64,000 nucleotides of DNA from the NCBI GenBank assembly GCA_022813625.1, contig JAKLMB010000017.1:434001-498000 (forward strand), read 5' to 3'. Positions 12,701-23,478 of this stretch are shown piece by piece. Source of the stretch: Aaosphaeria pasadenensis. Lineage: Eukaryota > Ascomycota > Dothideomycetes > Pleosporales. The notes under the pieces are model-generated. The model saw nothing but the letters and a program-made list of their open reading frames with translations, was not told the DNA's origin and did no database searches. Made by a program: the position numbers and the translations under genes. Position 1 is the first letter of the stretch; each line of letters opens with the position of its first letter.

Positions 12701-12951
12701 GAACCATCCATCGCCAAAGTCGTCGTCGCGCTCAATCAATTCGATGCGATCGCCTCGGGCCAGGCTCAGTTCGTCGGGACTTCGAGCCTGGAACTCGTCT
12801 GGTAAAGGTGTGTTAGATCGGAGACATGTCGCGGGGACAGATGCCAACCATTGGACACGGGTTTGCGATCCGCTTGGGATGAGGGTTACTTACGCACTAC
12901 GAGCAGAATGTCACCGGGTCTGGCAAACTCTGTCTGGCTTCGGGAGGCCAT
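9723..12951 (-). CDS. Boi1/Boi2-like cell polarity protein (SH3-SAM-PH)
   Basis: Three exons on the minus strand, 12951-12894, 12798-12655 and 12550-9723, give 1009 residues with both junctions in frame. The first 70 residues form an SH3 domain with the ALYDY-equivalent start replaced by VHEFQARSPDELSL and the ending DGWFLGKN...GLFPE. A SAM domain lies near 252-318 (GWSPERVAEYLEDVGV) and a PH domain near 754-900 (SGWMKKKSSS...WKTRLFVLRG). This order is that of budding-yeast Boi1/Boi2 and fission-yeast Pob1, scaffolds at growth sites that link Cdc42, formins and exocytosis. The long Ser/Pro-rich linker is typical. It should act at hyphal tips and septa. Family assignment is firm. Confidence 0.92.
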
Positions 12952-15406
12952 GTTGGAGCGAGCGGATTGCGGAGTGGAGGGAGTTAGTTAAGGAGATTCG
13001 GGTGAAGCCAAAGCGGTGGATGGGATGGTGCTGGCGATTACCAACTGCGTTGGAAGGAAATGTTCATAATGCAAGCGGGAAATATATCGTCGTAATGGCA
13101 GCAAGCAGGCGTGGTGCTGCGGAGGGTTGGAAGCTTTAGGGAATGGGTGAGAGGTTGTGGAGGTTGTTGAGGTTGAAGGGTAGAGGCTGAAAGAGGGCAG
13201 GATTCGCAAGCGGGCAGTCGGAACGAAGGTGGAGTGGAACGGTCGGTACCAAATGGAGATGGGACAATCGGTACGGTACGAGTCGGGCAGTTGGCGGAAG
13301 CGCGAGACTAGGGAGTGGGTAGGCGTGAAAGGCTGCGGTGAGTTTGGGCGTGTATGGTAAATTGATAGAGAGAGGGTGAAGGTGAAGGTGAAGGGTGGTG
13401 ATACGATAGAGGTGTGTTGTTGTTGTTGTTGTTGTTATTGTTATTAAGTGAAGGTGGTGGTGAAGGCCAAGGCGATATGTATGTAGTGATGAATAAGTGA
13501 GAGTGAGTTGGGTTGAATAGGCGGTGGGACACAGGACGGAAAGAGAAAGACGAGATGAAGTGAGGTGAGATGAGATGAGAGTAGATGTTGGTGACGGTGG
13601 TGGTGGATGTTGAGGCTGTAATGGCAGTGGTGGTGGTAATAATGATGCGGTGCAGTGGTCGTGGTCGTGGTCGTGGTCGGGTCGTAAGTGGTGGTGGTGG
13701 ATGTGGTGGTGGTGGACCTGATGGTGGTGGAGGTATTAACTAAGTGGTGGTGAGTGGATGTTTAAGTCTCCAAGGCGAGAAGGTGGGCATGGGCAGTGGC
13801 AGTGGCAGGGATGTCATGTCATGGCCCAGTTGGTACTTAGTTACTCCGTAGTGGTAGAAAGTAGACTATTACTGGAGTTATTGGGGTCCAGCCAGCGGCT
13901 ATCGTGGCCAGTCTGTTATGGACTCTCTCTCACTTTAGCATTAGTTAACTAACTACAAGTACATTTTACCTAGCGATGAGTCCCAAGTACCTAGCTGGAT
14001 GTGCAATAAAGATGATAATAATAGCAATAATAATCATACTCCAGGTACGAATCAAATCATTGACCTCATCATGAGCACTTCCGACTGCGAGTACCTAGGT
14101 CATTGGATGGGTTGACCAAAATTTATCCATCATTTTACACCGTGGATTCCCTCATGCCCTGGCCCACGTATGGATACGAATGTTCTGAGTACGTACTTTG
14201 TATAACAGCCTATCAATTCGCACAATAGCCGTTGCAACGAACAGATAGGTTGCGCCATGCACTTAATTTATGCTCGACAAAGACCATCCTTGCTAACTAA
14301 ATCGAATACTTGATATTGCACCCTTACAAGGCAAGATCTTCTGGATTCGTACGTACATACCCAGTACATAGTCTACATACTGTCCACACGCAAGATATAA
14401 ACGAGGAGAGCTCACAAGTTGGTAATATACTCCGTACTACTCCGTACAAATGTTATCCCATGATTCCCATCCCACCCCAGACGCGACAAGACAAGACGAC
14501 TGTATCACCTAGACCTCACCTGTGTACAACAAAGAGACCCTATACATTTCGATCCCCCCATGTACCAATATTATATAGTATTGTTTTTACTAAGTTGGAC
14601 AGTAGGATCGGTTCCCATCCAAGAGCCATAGCCAGAGGCAGAGCCATCCAGAGATGACGGGTCTATCAATGTTCTGGATGGTGGGCGCCCGGAGACTCGC
14701 GTGGCGCGCTAGTCAGGTTTCAACGCCAACACCATCACCACCACCACCACCACCACCACCTAGTACAGTACCACAACCTCCACCACCAATTCACCCTCAA
14801 CAGTCAACATACGAGAACACACACAAACACAAACACAAACACACTAACATCCAACCCTCCACCGCCCTACTCCTCGTACTACCCCACCACTCCACTACCT
14901 ACTGTTGCTCCCACAGATCCTACAATACACCTGCTAGTACCTTCTACTACTTCCCATCTCTGTCTAAACAACTCTACCTAGGTAGACCTTCTTCGTTCTA
15001 ATTCCTATCATCACCGACTACTCGTAGAACTATTGCACACCCTTCAACCATCGCCACCTACCTCTGTTCCTACTTACCAAGCGTGGCTCTTTCAACTCCC
15101 TCCTATCCGCCTCCATCGCCATCTCCTTCTTCCCTTTCACCTTCGACCCGACCCTTCCTTCCGCCGCTCGACCCAATACAATTCCACCTCATACTCACCG
15201 TAAAAGCTCTAATCGATCCGTACTATGAGCGTATAGTCCCCTCCATACATACTTGACTCTGCCGCTTCCCTTTTCTCGTCGAGAATGGTCTCCCCGCCTA
15301 CACAGTGCCCAGATGTATCGTTGCCAATTAAGCAGCATACATCCAGAACAAATCCTCACTTAGGATATTTCGCGACTTCGATACAGCCGTGTCCACATAG
15401 TCAGTC
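12952..15406. other. Long divergent intergenic region with trinucleotide repeats
   Basis: This 2.45 kb separates the 5' ends of the Boi-like (-) and MIZ (+) genes. It holds (TTG)n near 13412-13445, (GTGGTC)n near 13655-13680, GGT-rich stretches up to 13755 and (CCA)n near 14729-14760. Strand composition is skewed purine/GT-rich at 13100-13800 and CA/CT-rich after 14700, consistent with two long 5' leaders. Several TACTCCGTA words occur (13841, 14430-14447). No coding region is supported. Confidence 0.6.
13412..13445. repeat. (TTG)n trinucleotide repeat
   Basis: About seven TTG units end in TTATTGTTATT. The repeat lies in the promoter or 5' leader region of the Boi-like gene and does not encode protein in any supported model. 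Confidence 0.85.
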
Positions 15407-18400
15407 ATGACAAACGGTCACCGCCCCTCTGGCCAGCAAGCGCCCTCTGGTCTAGAAATACAAACTGCAAATAATACCTTGCACACTCTTTTGGGAAACC
15501 TGGGAGGCAGGCAGAAGGCCTGGATGGTACCACCTGGTTCCCTTCCCCAGGCTACCAACATACCTGCACAACCTCCGCAACCTCCACAACCTCCCAAACG
15601 CAAGCGTGGACGGCCCCGGCTGCCCTCTCGTCAAGAATCAGACCGACCCCAATTCGCAGAGTCCTCGAGCTCTGCGCCAGTCTCTGGCCATGGGGTCAAC
15701 GGGAGGGTGAACACAGAACCATTACAGACACAGCCATCTCGTCCAGCTCCTAGTCCCGTCGAGAGATCAAACCCTGGTATCCCTTCCGGGCAACCCTGGA
15801 TACAGCCGTTCGCTACATCGGCAGGCTCCCCAAGTAATGCAAACACCCATATACTACCCCCAAATGGGTCGCCTCACACCTTGAGACAGTCTTTGCCTGA
15901 AGGGACCTCAGGCACTACTCGTCCGGGCGCATCAACGGGCCCAGTGCATCGACAAGTACAGGCGGCCGTGCGCTCACCACAAGAACACACTAGTTCACGT
16001 TCGTTTTCACGCCCTTCCTTGACTAATACACAGCAGCAATCGCATCGTCCACCCACACATCATACGCAAGTGCCACGAGATAGTTTTCCAGCATCGCAGA
16101 CTGTAGTTGCTAGCCCGTTGCTTCCGAGTGGAACACTAGATCAGCCGCCGATGGAATTGGCATTGCAATCCGCGCAACAACGTGCACCAAATCAGGACCA
16201 CCCTCGAACTGAAGCTCAATTACAAAGCAACCTCATAGCTAATGCTATAGGCTCTCCCCAGATGGCTCAAGAAGCTCCCACTTATAACAGGCCTACACGA
16301 GAGTATCTGCTAGCCGTACATGAGTTTGTGGATTTGCACCCTCCAACCCCGCAGTATCCAAGAGATAGGCCACGATTGCAGGTTCTCTGCAACGCCCTCG
16401 AGGTCAATGACTGGGATTACTTGATCATACACCAAATCTATTGCCTACTTGAAGATGCTCCGGATCAGCTGCCCCCACAGATACTGCAACATCCAGGCGT
16501 GGGGAATGCCCAAGATCTCCTGAACCATGTCTTAGACTCGAATGCGCTGCTGTCCCCCGAGCTTCGCCTGTTTTTCATCAATATGCCGCATCCTATGTCA
16601 GTGTACACTTCCCTTTGGCCGCTAGTGCTACAGCAGCACTGTGATGTGTTCATTCAATTCGCCGCGCAGGCTACAAATATCAACAACTTACATTCCATGT
16701 GCCGGCAACGCAACTTCCCGCCATTTGCAGGCGAACTGTTCCATGACGTCGGTATCGGCTCTTTCACTCTTCAGAAACTCCTGTTCACAGCCGCTTTTCG
16801 ACATATCATGAAGCTTGGCCACACCCCAAGAGCACAACATCTCGAGGAACGCGCTTTAGATATTTTCCGTCAAAACTATATGGCCTTTGCTGATAGTGTC
16901 AAGGCACGGCCTGGGGATCCTTACGAACCCGCGGCTCGGGCCCAGGAACATGGATGTTGGAGCGCTCAATTTCTCCAGATGTGCAAGCACCGTGCCGTGC
17001 CCAATCCACCCTTGTCACAACAACAGCAGGGCCATGTAGGATCGCAAAGAAACCAGCCCGTTCAGCCACCCACTGTTTTGGTTCCAAATTATAATGCTCT
17101 GTATAACAGCAGGCCGCAAGCTCCAATAGAGAATGCACAGCACTTTGGAGCACAATTCATCAACGCAGCCCCGCCGTCACAACAAGGTCCTCATGCCACC
17201 GATCGACCCAGGCTACGAATGTCAGTTTCCCACGATTCCGGACGGGCAGTCGATATGCGTAAGCCCGGATCGCCATTGCTTCCTGCCGCACCATTCAGAC
17301 TACCGCAACAGCGACAACCAGTTCCCGCTCGGTTCGCGCTTCATCAAGCACACCTGAGAAGCCCGACCTTGAAGGCACGACAAGAAGAAACAATTCTTTA
17401 TCAATACGTGGACGCCTTTGCTGTGAAGCCCACACGCCTAGTAGCACTTGGCGGTAGAATTGCGGAGTGGAAACTGTCCATTTCTGATGAGCAGATGAGG
17501 TCAATCCCAACAAATCTTTTCAACAACATCGCAGGTGCTCCCTCGACCAGAGTAATCAGTCAAGACAGCCAATTATTCCGTCTTCGATGCATCACGTGGA
17601 ATAAATCACAACCTCCTAGTGAACATGAATGGGCTACTGCCCCTACCTCTTGGTGTCCCTCTGCATACTTTACCTTCAACAATCAACCTCTGGAGATGCG
17701 GAAGAAGATACATTATGGCAAGAGCTTACCCGTAGACCTCACACCAATGATCAAGCCTGGGGAAAATGTATTGAAGATAGGAATAGTGCGGCCCAGCGGT
17801 GATGAGTCCTATCAAACTTATCTCTTGGCAATAGAAATCGTTACGACAGCGAGGCATGATACAATCATAAACAAATGCGTGGAAGAGAATTGTCTTTCTG
17901 CACCGCAGGTTCGAGAGGCCATTATTCAAAGATTATCTGGGAACTCCTTGGACGACGAAGAAATCGCAATCATCCAGAACAACCTCACGATCGGCTTGCT
18001 CGACCCGTTCAGCGCGTCCAAAATGTGTGACATTCCCGCACGCAGCAGGGCGTGCCTTCACAATGAGTGTTTCGACCTAGAAACCTTCTTGAAGACGCGA
18101 GACAGGCATGGCGACTGTTCGGTGACCGACAAATGGAGGTGTCCAATCTGCACGGCCGACGCACGCCCCCAGCATCTCGTCGTCGATGCCTTTCTCCAAT
18201 CCGTCTACGCAGAACTCGACAGAGAAGGCCTGAAAGGGGTGCGCGAAATCATCGTTAATCAGGATGGAGAATGGGCACCTAAAGCGGTTCCTCGAGAGGA
18301 CAGCGTACAGGACCATTCGACCGCTGCCGAAGACAGGAACAGTAGCGTGGGACCGGCCCGCACAGAAGCCTCACGCCTGCCTTCGGCCGATATAGACATC

Positions 18401-18427
18401 ATTGACATCATTGACATCAGCGACTAG
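15407..18427 (+). CDS. MIZ/SP-RING zinc-finger protein with AT-hook (PIAS/ZMIZ-like)
   Basis: A single 1006-residue frame. The N-terminal half is Pro/Gln/Ser-rich and carries an AT-hook-like KRKRGRPRLP near residue 63-73. From about 650 a folded region leads to an SP-RING finger at about 873-926: a Cys, then Arg-x-x-Cys-x-His-x-x-Cys-Phe-Asp, and a Trp-x-Cys-Pro-x-Cys end. SP-RING proteins are SUMO E3 ligases (Siz/PIAS) or transcription co-regulators (ZMIZ). The acidic-hydrophobic C-terminus, DIDIIDIIDISD, encoded by a tandem ATTGACATC repeat, looks like a SUMO-interacting motif. No SAP or clear PINIT domain was seen, so it resembles ZMIZ more than Siz1. Nuclear location is inferred; substrate is unknown. 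Confidence 0.85.
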   Translation: MTNGHRPSGQQAPSGLEIQTANNTLHTLLGNLGGRQKAWMVPPGSLPQATNIPAQPPQPPQPPKRKRGRPRLPSRQESDRPQFAESSSSAPVSGHGVNGRVNTEPLQTQPSRPAPSPVERSNPGIPSGQPWIQPFATSAGSPSNANTHILPPNGSPHTLRQSLPEGTSGTTRPGASTGPVHRQVQAAVRSPQEHTSSRSFSRPSLTNTQQQSHRPPTHHTQVPRDSFPASQTVVASPLLPSGTLDQPPMELALQSAQQRAPNQDHPRTEAQLQSNLIANAIGSPQMAQEAPTYNRPTREYLLAVHEFVDLHPPTPQYPRDRPRLQVLCNALEVNDWDYLIIHQIYCLLEDAPDQLPPQILQHPGVGNAQDLLNHVLDSNALLSPELRLFFINMPHPMSVYTSLWPLVLQQHCDVFIQFAAQATNINNLHSMCRQRNFPPFAGELFHDVGIGSFTLQKLLFTAAFRHIMKLGHTPRAQHLEERALDIFRQNYMAFADSVKARPGDPYEPAARAQEHGCWSAQFLQMCKHRAVPNPPLSQQQQGHVGSQRNQPVQPPTVLVPNYNALYNSRPQAPIENAQHFGAQFINAAPPSQQGPHATDRPRLRMSVSHDSGRAVDMRKPGSPLLPAAPFRLPQQRQPVPARFALHQAHLRSPTLKARQEETILYQYVDAFAVKPTRLVALGGRIAEWKLSISDEQMRSIPTNLFNNIAGAPSTRVISQDSQLFRLRCITWNKSQPPSEHEWATAPTSWCPSAYFTFNNQPLEMRKKIHYGKSLPVDLTPMIKPGENVLKIGIVRPSGDESYQTYLLAIEIVTTARHDTIINKCVEENCLSAPQVREAIIQRLSGNSLDDEEIAIIQNNLTIGLLDPFSASKMCDIPARSRACLHNECFDLETFLKTRDRHGDCSVTDKWRCPICTADARPQHLVVDAFLQSVYAELDREGLKGVREIIVNQDGEWAPKAVPREDSVQDHSTAAEDRNSSVGPARTEASRLPSADIDIIDIIDISD

Positions 18428-19044
18428 TCTTATACTCGACCCGATCGCGCGTCGGGTCAACTCTCTTATTCATTTTCTTCTTCTCTACGACAGCATGTCA
18501 TTTACCTTCGACATACTTTCTTACCGATCTCAATACCCATGTTTGACATGGCATGATTGGCGTTCCTGGATTGGGTTCATGGCGTTTGATATTATACCCC
18601 TGTTATGCATTTTTTTTCGGCTTAAAGTACGCCTTGTGGAGAAATAGTGAAACGGGCTTTTTTTTCGTATACCGTGTACATGGGGATTTGGTGCACGGAC
18701 GATGATATGATATCAAAATTTACGAATGTCACGGAAGCGAAATTGCAGATCTACCATGTGTGACTTTCTTATATCGGGTTTCCGACAAAGGTCTTGGAGT
18801 ATAAATGGAGTTTGTCTTGTGATGTAAATTCCACGCGAATACGTATTTAGATACCACGTAAAATCCAAAGGTACGCTGAGGACGTGCATATAAAATTGTA
18901 CTTGGAAGAATTTCATTGACTTCTTTATTAGTTTTATATCATTTTACTTGTTATTCTTTACTTTCTTTTCATCTCAGCGGCTTGCTGGTTCCTCCCATCC
19001 AGATCCCAGCCATTCCACCCATGATATCAAAACATCCTCCCACT
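18428..19044. other. Intergenic between convergent MIZ and reductase genes
   Basis: 3' flanks of two convergent genes. AT-rich, with no supported coding region or RNA gene. Confidence 0.6.
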
Positions 19045-20168
19045 CTACTCGAGCTTCGCAATCTCCAACACCGCCTTTCCAAAGTTCTCGCCCTTGAGCA
19101 TGCCGAGGAAGCCGTCGACGCCCGCGTCGATGCCCTCGGTGATGCTCATCTTGGTCTTGAACTCGCCGTCGGCGATCCACTTCTGCAGCTTCTCCTGGTG
19201 GTCCTTGGCGTAGCGGGGCCCCATGTTGTCGTCGCCGACGATGAAGCCGCGCATCGTGAGGCGCTTGGCGACGACGTGCATGAGGTTCTTGATTGGGTAG
19301 CGGTCCGCGGGGACGACGTTGTATTGGGAGATCATGCCGCATGCGACTGTGAATTCGTTAGTATATGTTCATGTTACGGGTGAGGTTTGGAGTGTGGATA
19401 GGGCTACTTACTGATTCTTCCGTGGTTAGTGATGGCGTCGAGGGCGGCCTCGAGCTGCTCGCCGCCGACGTTCTCGTAGTAGATGTCGATGCCGTTGGGG
19501 GCGAGGCGGGCGAGCGCGTCCGCGGGCTTCTCCTTCTTGTAGTTGAAGCCGGCGTCGAACTTGAGCTCGTTGACGATGAAGTCGAGCTTCTTGTCGTCGC
19601 CGACGCTGCCGATGACCTTGAGCCCCTCGTGCTTGGCCAGCTGGCCGACGATCTGGCCGACGGCGCCCGAGGCCGCGGAGATGAAGATGGTCTCGCCCTT
19701 CTTGGGCTGCCCGATGTCGTAGAAGGAGGAGTAGGCCGTCAGGCCGGGCATCCCCAGCGCGCCGAGGAAGATCTTGGGGTCCAGGTTGTACGGGTTCTCG
19801 AGCTTCCATGCCTTGTCGGTGTAGGGCTGGCTGAGGACGGAGTACTCCTCGATCGGGGTGGGCAGCGCGGAGATGATGACGTCGCCGGGCTGGAACTTGG
19901 GGGAGTTCGACTTGATGACCTTCATGATCGTGCGGTTGGTGATGGGCTTGCCGAGCTCGAAGGGCGGGCTGTACGATTTGGTCTCAGGCGCGCGCATGCG
20001 GCCTCGCTGGTATGGGTCGAAGGACGCATAGTGGTTCCTCACGGTCACTCCGCCCTCGGGAGGTGTCTGGTCGATGTCGAAGCCGCGGTCCTCGACTGTG
20101 AGATCCTGGCCTGGGACGGGCCATCCGGTGGGCACCTGCTTGAAGATGATTCCCTTGTTCTGAACCAT
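19045..20168 (-). CDS. NADP-dependent MDR reductase (leukotriene B4 dehydrogenase/alkenal reductase type)
   Basis: Two exons, 20168-19412 and 19346-19045, give 352 residues; the 65-nt intron splits an Ile codon and keeps frame. The N-terminus has the SFDPYQRGRM motif (50-58) and a Rossmann AASGAVG loop at 165-171, followed by GSVGDDKK and the YYENVGG stretch typical of zinc-independent medium-chain reductases of the LTB4 12-hydroxydehydrogenase/YfmJ group. These reduce alpha,beta-unsaturated carbonyls with NADPH, and a cytosolic detoxifying role is likely. No structural-zinc cysteine lobe is present. Codons end almost always in C or G, much more than in neighbouring genes, as in strongly expressed fungal genes. 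Confidence 0.92.
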
Positions 20169-21925
20169 TGTGTCGTCGTTGATATGTTTGTGAGAGCTCG
20201 AGGTGGGGTATATGATATGGCTACGTCACTTAGTAGGTGGAATGTAACGGAAGGGCTGATGGAGGAGGATTGAAAGAAGATATGTGTTTTTGAAGTCAAA
20301 TCAGACAGATATATTCATTCAGACGAGTCAGTCCAGGCGATTGCTTTTATAATTAGCTGTCGCTACGAGCGAGAACAGATTAGAAATATAACAAAGATTG
20401 CATCATCATAGTAGCTGTCGCAAGCTTGCTCTCGCACCCGGGCGGAGGTCGGCCAACGGAAACGGCCACGACGGCGTACGACCCTGATCGTTAGCTGACC
20501 GTAGTCGTAACTGAGACATGCCTCGGTCTGGGAAGGGCGAGTGGATTGATTAGTTGGGCCAGGGAAAAATAGAGTGTCGATTTGGAGAGCCAGACGAATG
20601 GAAATTTCTTCGTGGCTTCGATGAGGCAGTGGAGACGTGACGGCTCAATTCCTTAAAAGGGACATGGCGCCCGTTCTGGACATGCCATGCCTCGGTTGTT
20701 TGATCGATCAAAGGTTATGCATTACTAAATGCGGACTCCCAACGACAGATCTTTTTTGGAGCAGAATCTAATCGTTAAGAGAAGAATGTTCCGGTGAGCT
20801 AAGCATGTCGTGGAATTGCACATTACATTCTCAGGCAAGAGAGATGTGCAATTCTTCGAAATTGGCAGCGTGGTCGTACGCCCCCAGCTATCATGAAATA
20901 CCTCATCCGAGAGCTGCATCTCGAGACTCCGAAGCGAGCTGGCATGCCTGAAACCGCTAAGCGAAGTCTGTTGTATCCTCTCGTTTACCAGTTTTGATCA
21001 TGTCCGACTCAAGGATTCCTCAAAATAGTACATATCGCAGCTGCGCCGATGGCTTGATTTCGGACACCCACGATTCGAAGGTGCAATCAAGGCAAGCATT
21101 GATTTCGTCAACACGAGTCGAAAGATGCTCACTTCAGTATGGGATCCTTGGAGGTGCAGGCTGGTATTGCTACAAACATACGGTACGAACTGTGGTTGGA
21201 TAAGGTATCTATCAGACGAGCAACAATAGTTGTCCCGAGTCCGTCGTACGAGGCTACGAGTCTTCAGAGACCATGTTCCTAGCACCCGTATATCTGCCAC
21301 GGACGAAAGTGTAGCTCCTTTGAAGGGTCTCGAAGGGATCTTTCATCGGACGAACGAAACATTAGAATGAGGTTGAGGCTTGTTGTTTCCAAGGTCAAGC
21401 TTTGGCAAAGCTGTACTGATATTGCTTGCCATCGCACCAACGGCGTGGTGAGCTGGTTTTGTGATGGGAAAATTACGTCCCATGCAATTGTACTTTGATT
21501 TGCATGAATACAGACAAGATTTATAGATCGTAAATGCAAGAGTATAACATTGTTCATATTTCAATCTCCAAGATCCAGGATAATCATGCTGGTGGTGAAG
21601 AAAAGGATGCTGTGCCTCTTAATAGTCAATCCGCAGCTCGGGCCGTCCCTCTTCAAACGTTGTGCCCCACCAAAAACGAAATAGGGCGGGAGGGAGAATA
21701 TGACGAAAGGGCTAAACCTCACTTCTTCAATACTTACAACATACCTACATCCTGCAATATACCCACAACCTAACCACCGTTTCAATTACCACCACCTGCA
21801 ACGCACTACCTGATCACCGCAAAGATATTCCAACGCCCGCTGTGATAACTTCCAATTGCAACCACCACGTCCCCAATCCTCCTCCCACCATCCCCCAAAC
21901 CACCAACCAAGCACATCCTCCCCCA
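20169..21925. other. Divergent intergenic region
   Basis: Lies between the 5' ends of the reductase (-) and Maf (+) genes. Frames are short and unconvincing. The last 200 bp is CA-rich, consistent with the Maf 5' leader. Nothing else is recognised. Confidence 0.55.
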
Positions 21926-22838
21926 ATGGCATCAACAACACCAGCCGACCCTCCACCCTCCTACGAGGACGCCCAGCGCCCAACCCCAACCCCAACAACA
22001 TCCTCATCAACCGCACCCCGACCCCGCGGGCCCCCCCAACCACGCCTCCCTCTCCCACTCAACCTCCCCGCCCTCGCCGCCCTGAAAGGCAAACGCATAA
22101 TCCTCGCCTCGCAGTCCCCACGACGCCGCCAACTCCTCGCGCAACTCGGCCTCGTAAACCTCGACATCGTCCCCTCCAACTTCGCCGAGGACCTCCCGAA
22201 GTCGCTCTCCCCGCTCGAATACGTCCTCCAGACCGCGTCCGCGAAAGCACAAGACGTCTACAAGCGGGAGATCGACAACGCGGCGAAGGGGGAGCCCGCG
22301 CTCATCATCGCGGCGGACACCATCATCGTGAGCCGCGGGGGCATGATCCTCGAGAAGCCGCGGAGTGAAGTCGACCACGTGAATATGCTGCAGATGCTCA
22401 GGGACGAGGGCACGCACAAGGTTACGACTGCGGTGGCGGTCATGGCGCCGATGGAGAGCGCGCTTGAGCCGGGTTACAGGATGGAGACGCATGTCGAGGA
22501 GACGGAGGTCAAGTTTGATTCTACTGGTGAGTAGTCGCTTGAGTCATTGTTGTAATGTTAGAAAGGGGGGGAAGGTTCAATGATGCTAATGGATTGGTGG
22601 ACGTGTAGTTACCGACGACCTCATCCTCGCGTACGTCCGCACCCGCGACGGCGCGGACAAGGCCGGCGGGTATGGCATCCAGACCGCGGGCAGTATACTG
22701 ATCGAGAGGATCAACGGCTCCTACGACAACGTCGTCGGGCTGCCGCTGCGGAATACGCTGAAGCTCATCGAGAAGGTGATGGTGCCCGAGGACGAGGAGG
22801 ACGGCTTCGACGACGACGAGGATGAGGATTTGATTTGA
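21926..22838 (+). CDS. Maf-family nucleotide pyrophosphatase
   Basis: Two exons, 21926-22526 and 22609-22838, give 276 residues. I chose the ATG at 21926 because the frame upstream is compositionally 5' leader. A Pro-rich tail of about 50 residues precedes the Maf core: ILASQSPRRRQLL at 59-71 is the signature phosphate-binding motif, followed by AADTII with the catalytic Asp and then the GYGIQTAG motif in exon 2. Maf proteins hydrolyse non-canonical or modified nucleoside triphosphates (dTTP/UTP or m5UTP types) and act in pool sanitation. The acidic C-terminus (Asp/Glu-rich, last 15 residues) is an extension. The 82-nt intron has GTGAGT and GTGTAG ends. Confidence 0.93.
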
Positions 22839-23478
22839 GGAGATGAGCCCATCTTAAGTTTTACTTTTACTTTTACTTTTACTCTAGGGGGAGAAGAGGG
22901 ACTCGCGGTGACTGACAACCCGAGAGAACGGGATCGTGCCTAGGATAGCACAGTGCGGCATCGATGGGATGGGGCGAACATGCCATGGCGACGTGGTATG
23001 GTTGCCGAGCTGTTGTTGTTGCCGTGTGGTTGTCATATCACGACACCGTACCGACAACGTTCCATTGCCGTTCACTAGGGTAGGTCAATGTCACTCAGCG
23101 AACGCTTTCATCGGAGCCCGGGAAGGATGGATGAACCTAACGATTGATGCACACGATCTCACTAGGGCGGCTACGCCTTCAACGTCACCGCTGCTTGATA
23201 TGTACTTTTCCAAAAGAGTTCGAGTTACGAATGGGCAAAGTCCCCCAGTAAAACATTAGATTCATTTAGAAGCAGTCTCGATATAGAGCACTGCTCCCTC
23301 GCTTCGAATACTACAAAAATGATGCTCAAAAGAAGGTGTTCAAATCTACGTATTGTGATATCACTCTCAACATTTCCGGTAACTCCAGGGTCATAATTCG
23401 TTGATTCGTCTCGTTACAATTACTACTGCCCTATCCCATGTCCTCAAAGATGAAGTGAATACTCCCCAATGACCATCG
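22839..23478. other. Convergent 3' intergenic region
   Basis: Starts with a (TTTTAC)n tandem at about 22858-22882 just after the Maf stop. No gene is seen in the remainder. Confidence 0.6.
22858..22882. repeat. (TTTTAC)4 tandem repeat
   Basis: Four perfect six-base units lie directly in the Maf 3' UTR. Confidence 0.85.

Noticed and set aside
19365..20273. 302-codon plus-strand frame
   Set aside because: Antisense of the GC-ending reductase gene; the Leu/Val/Asp/Gly-rich product is typical of such shadows.
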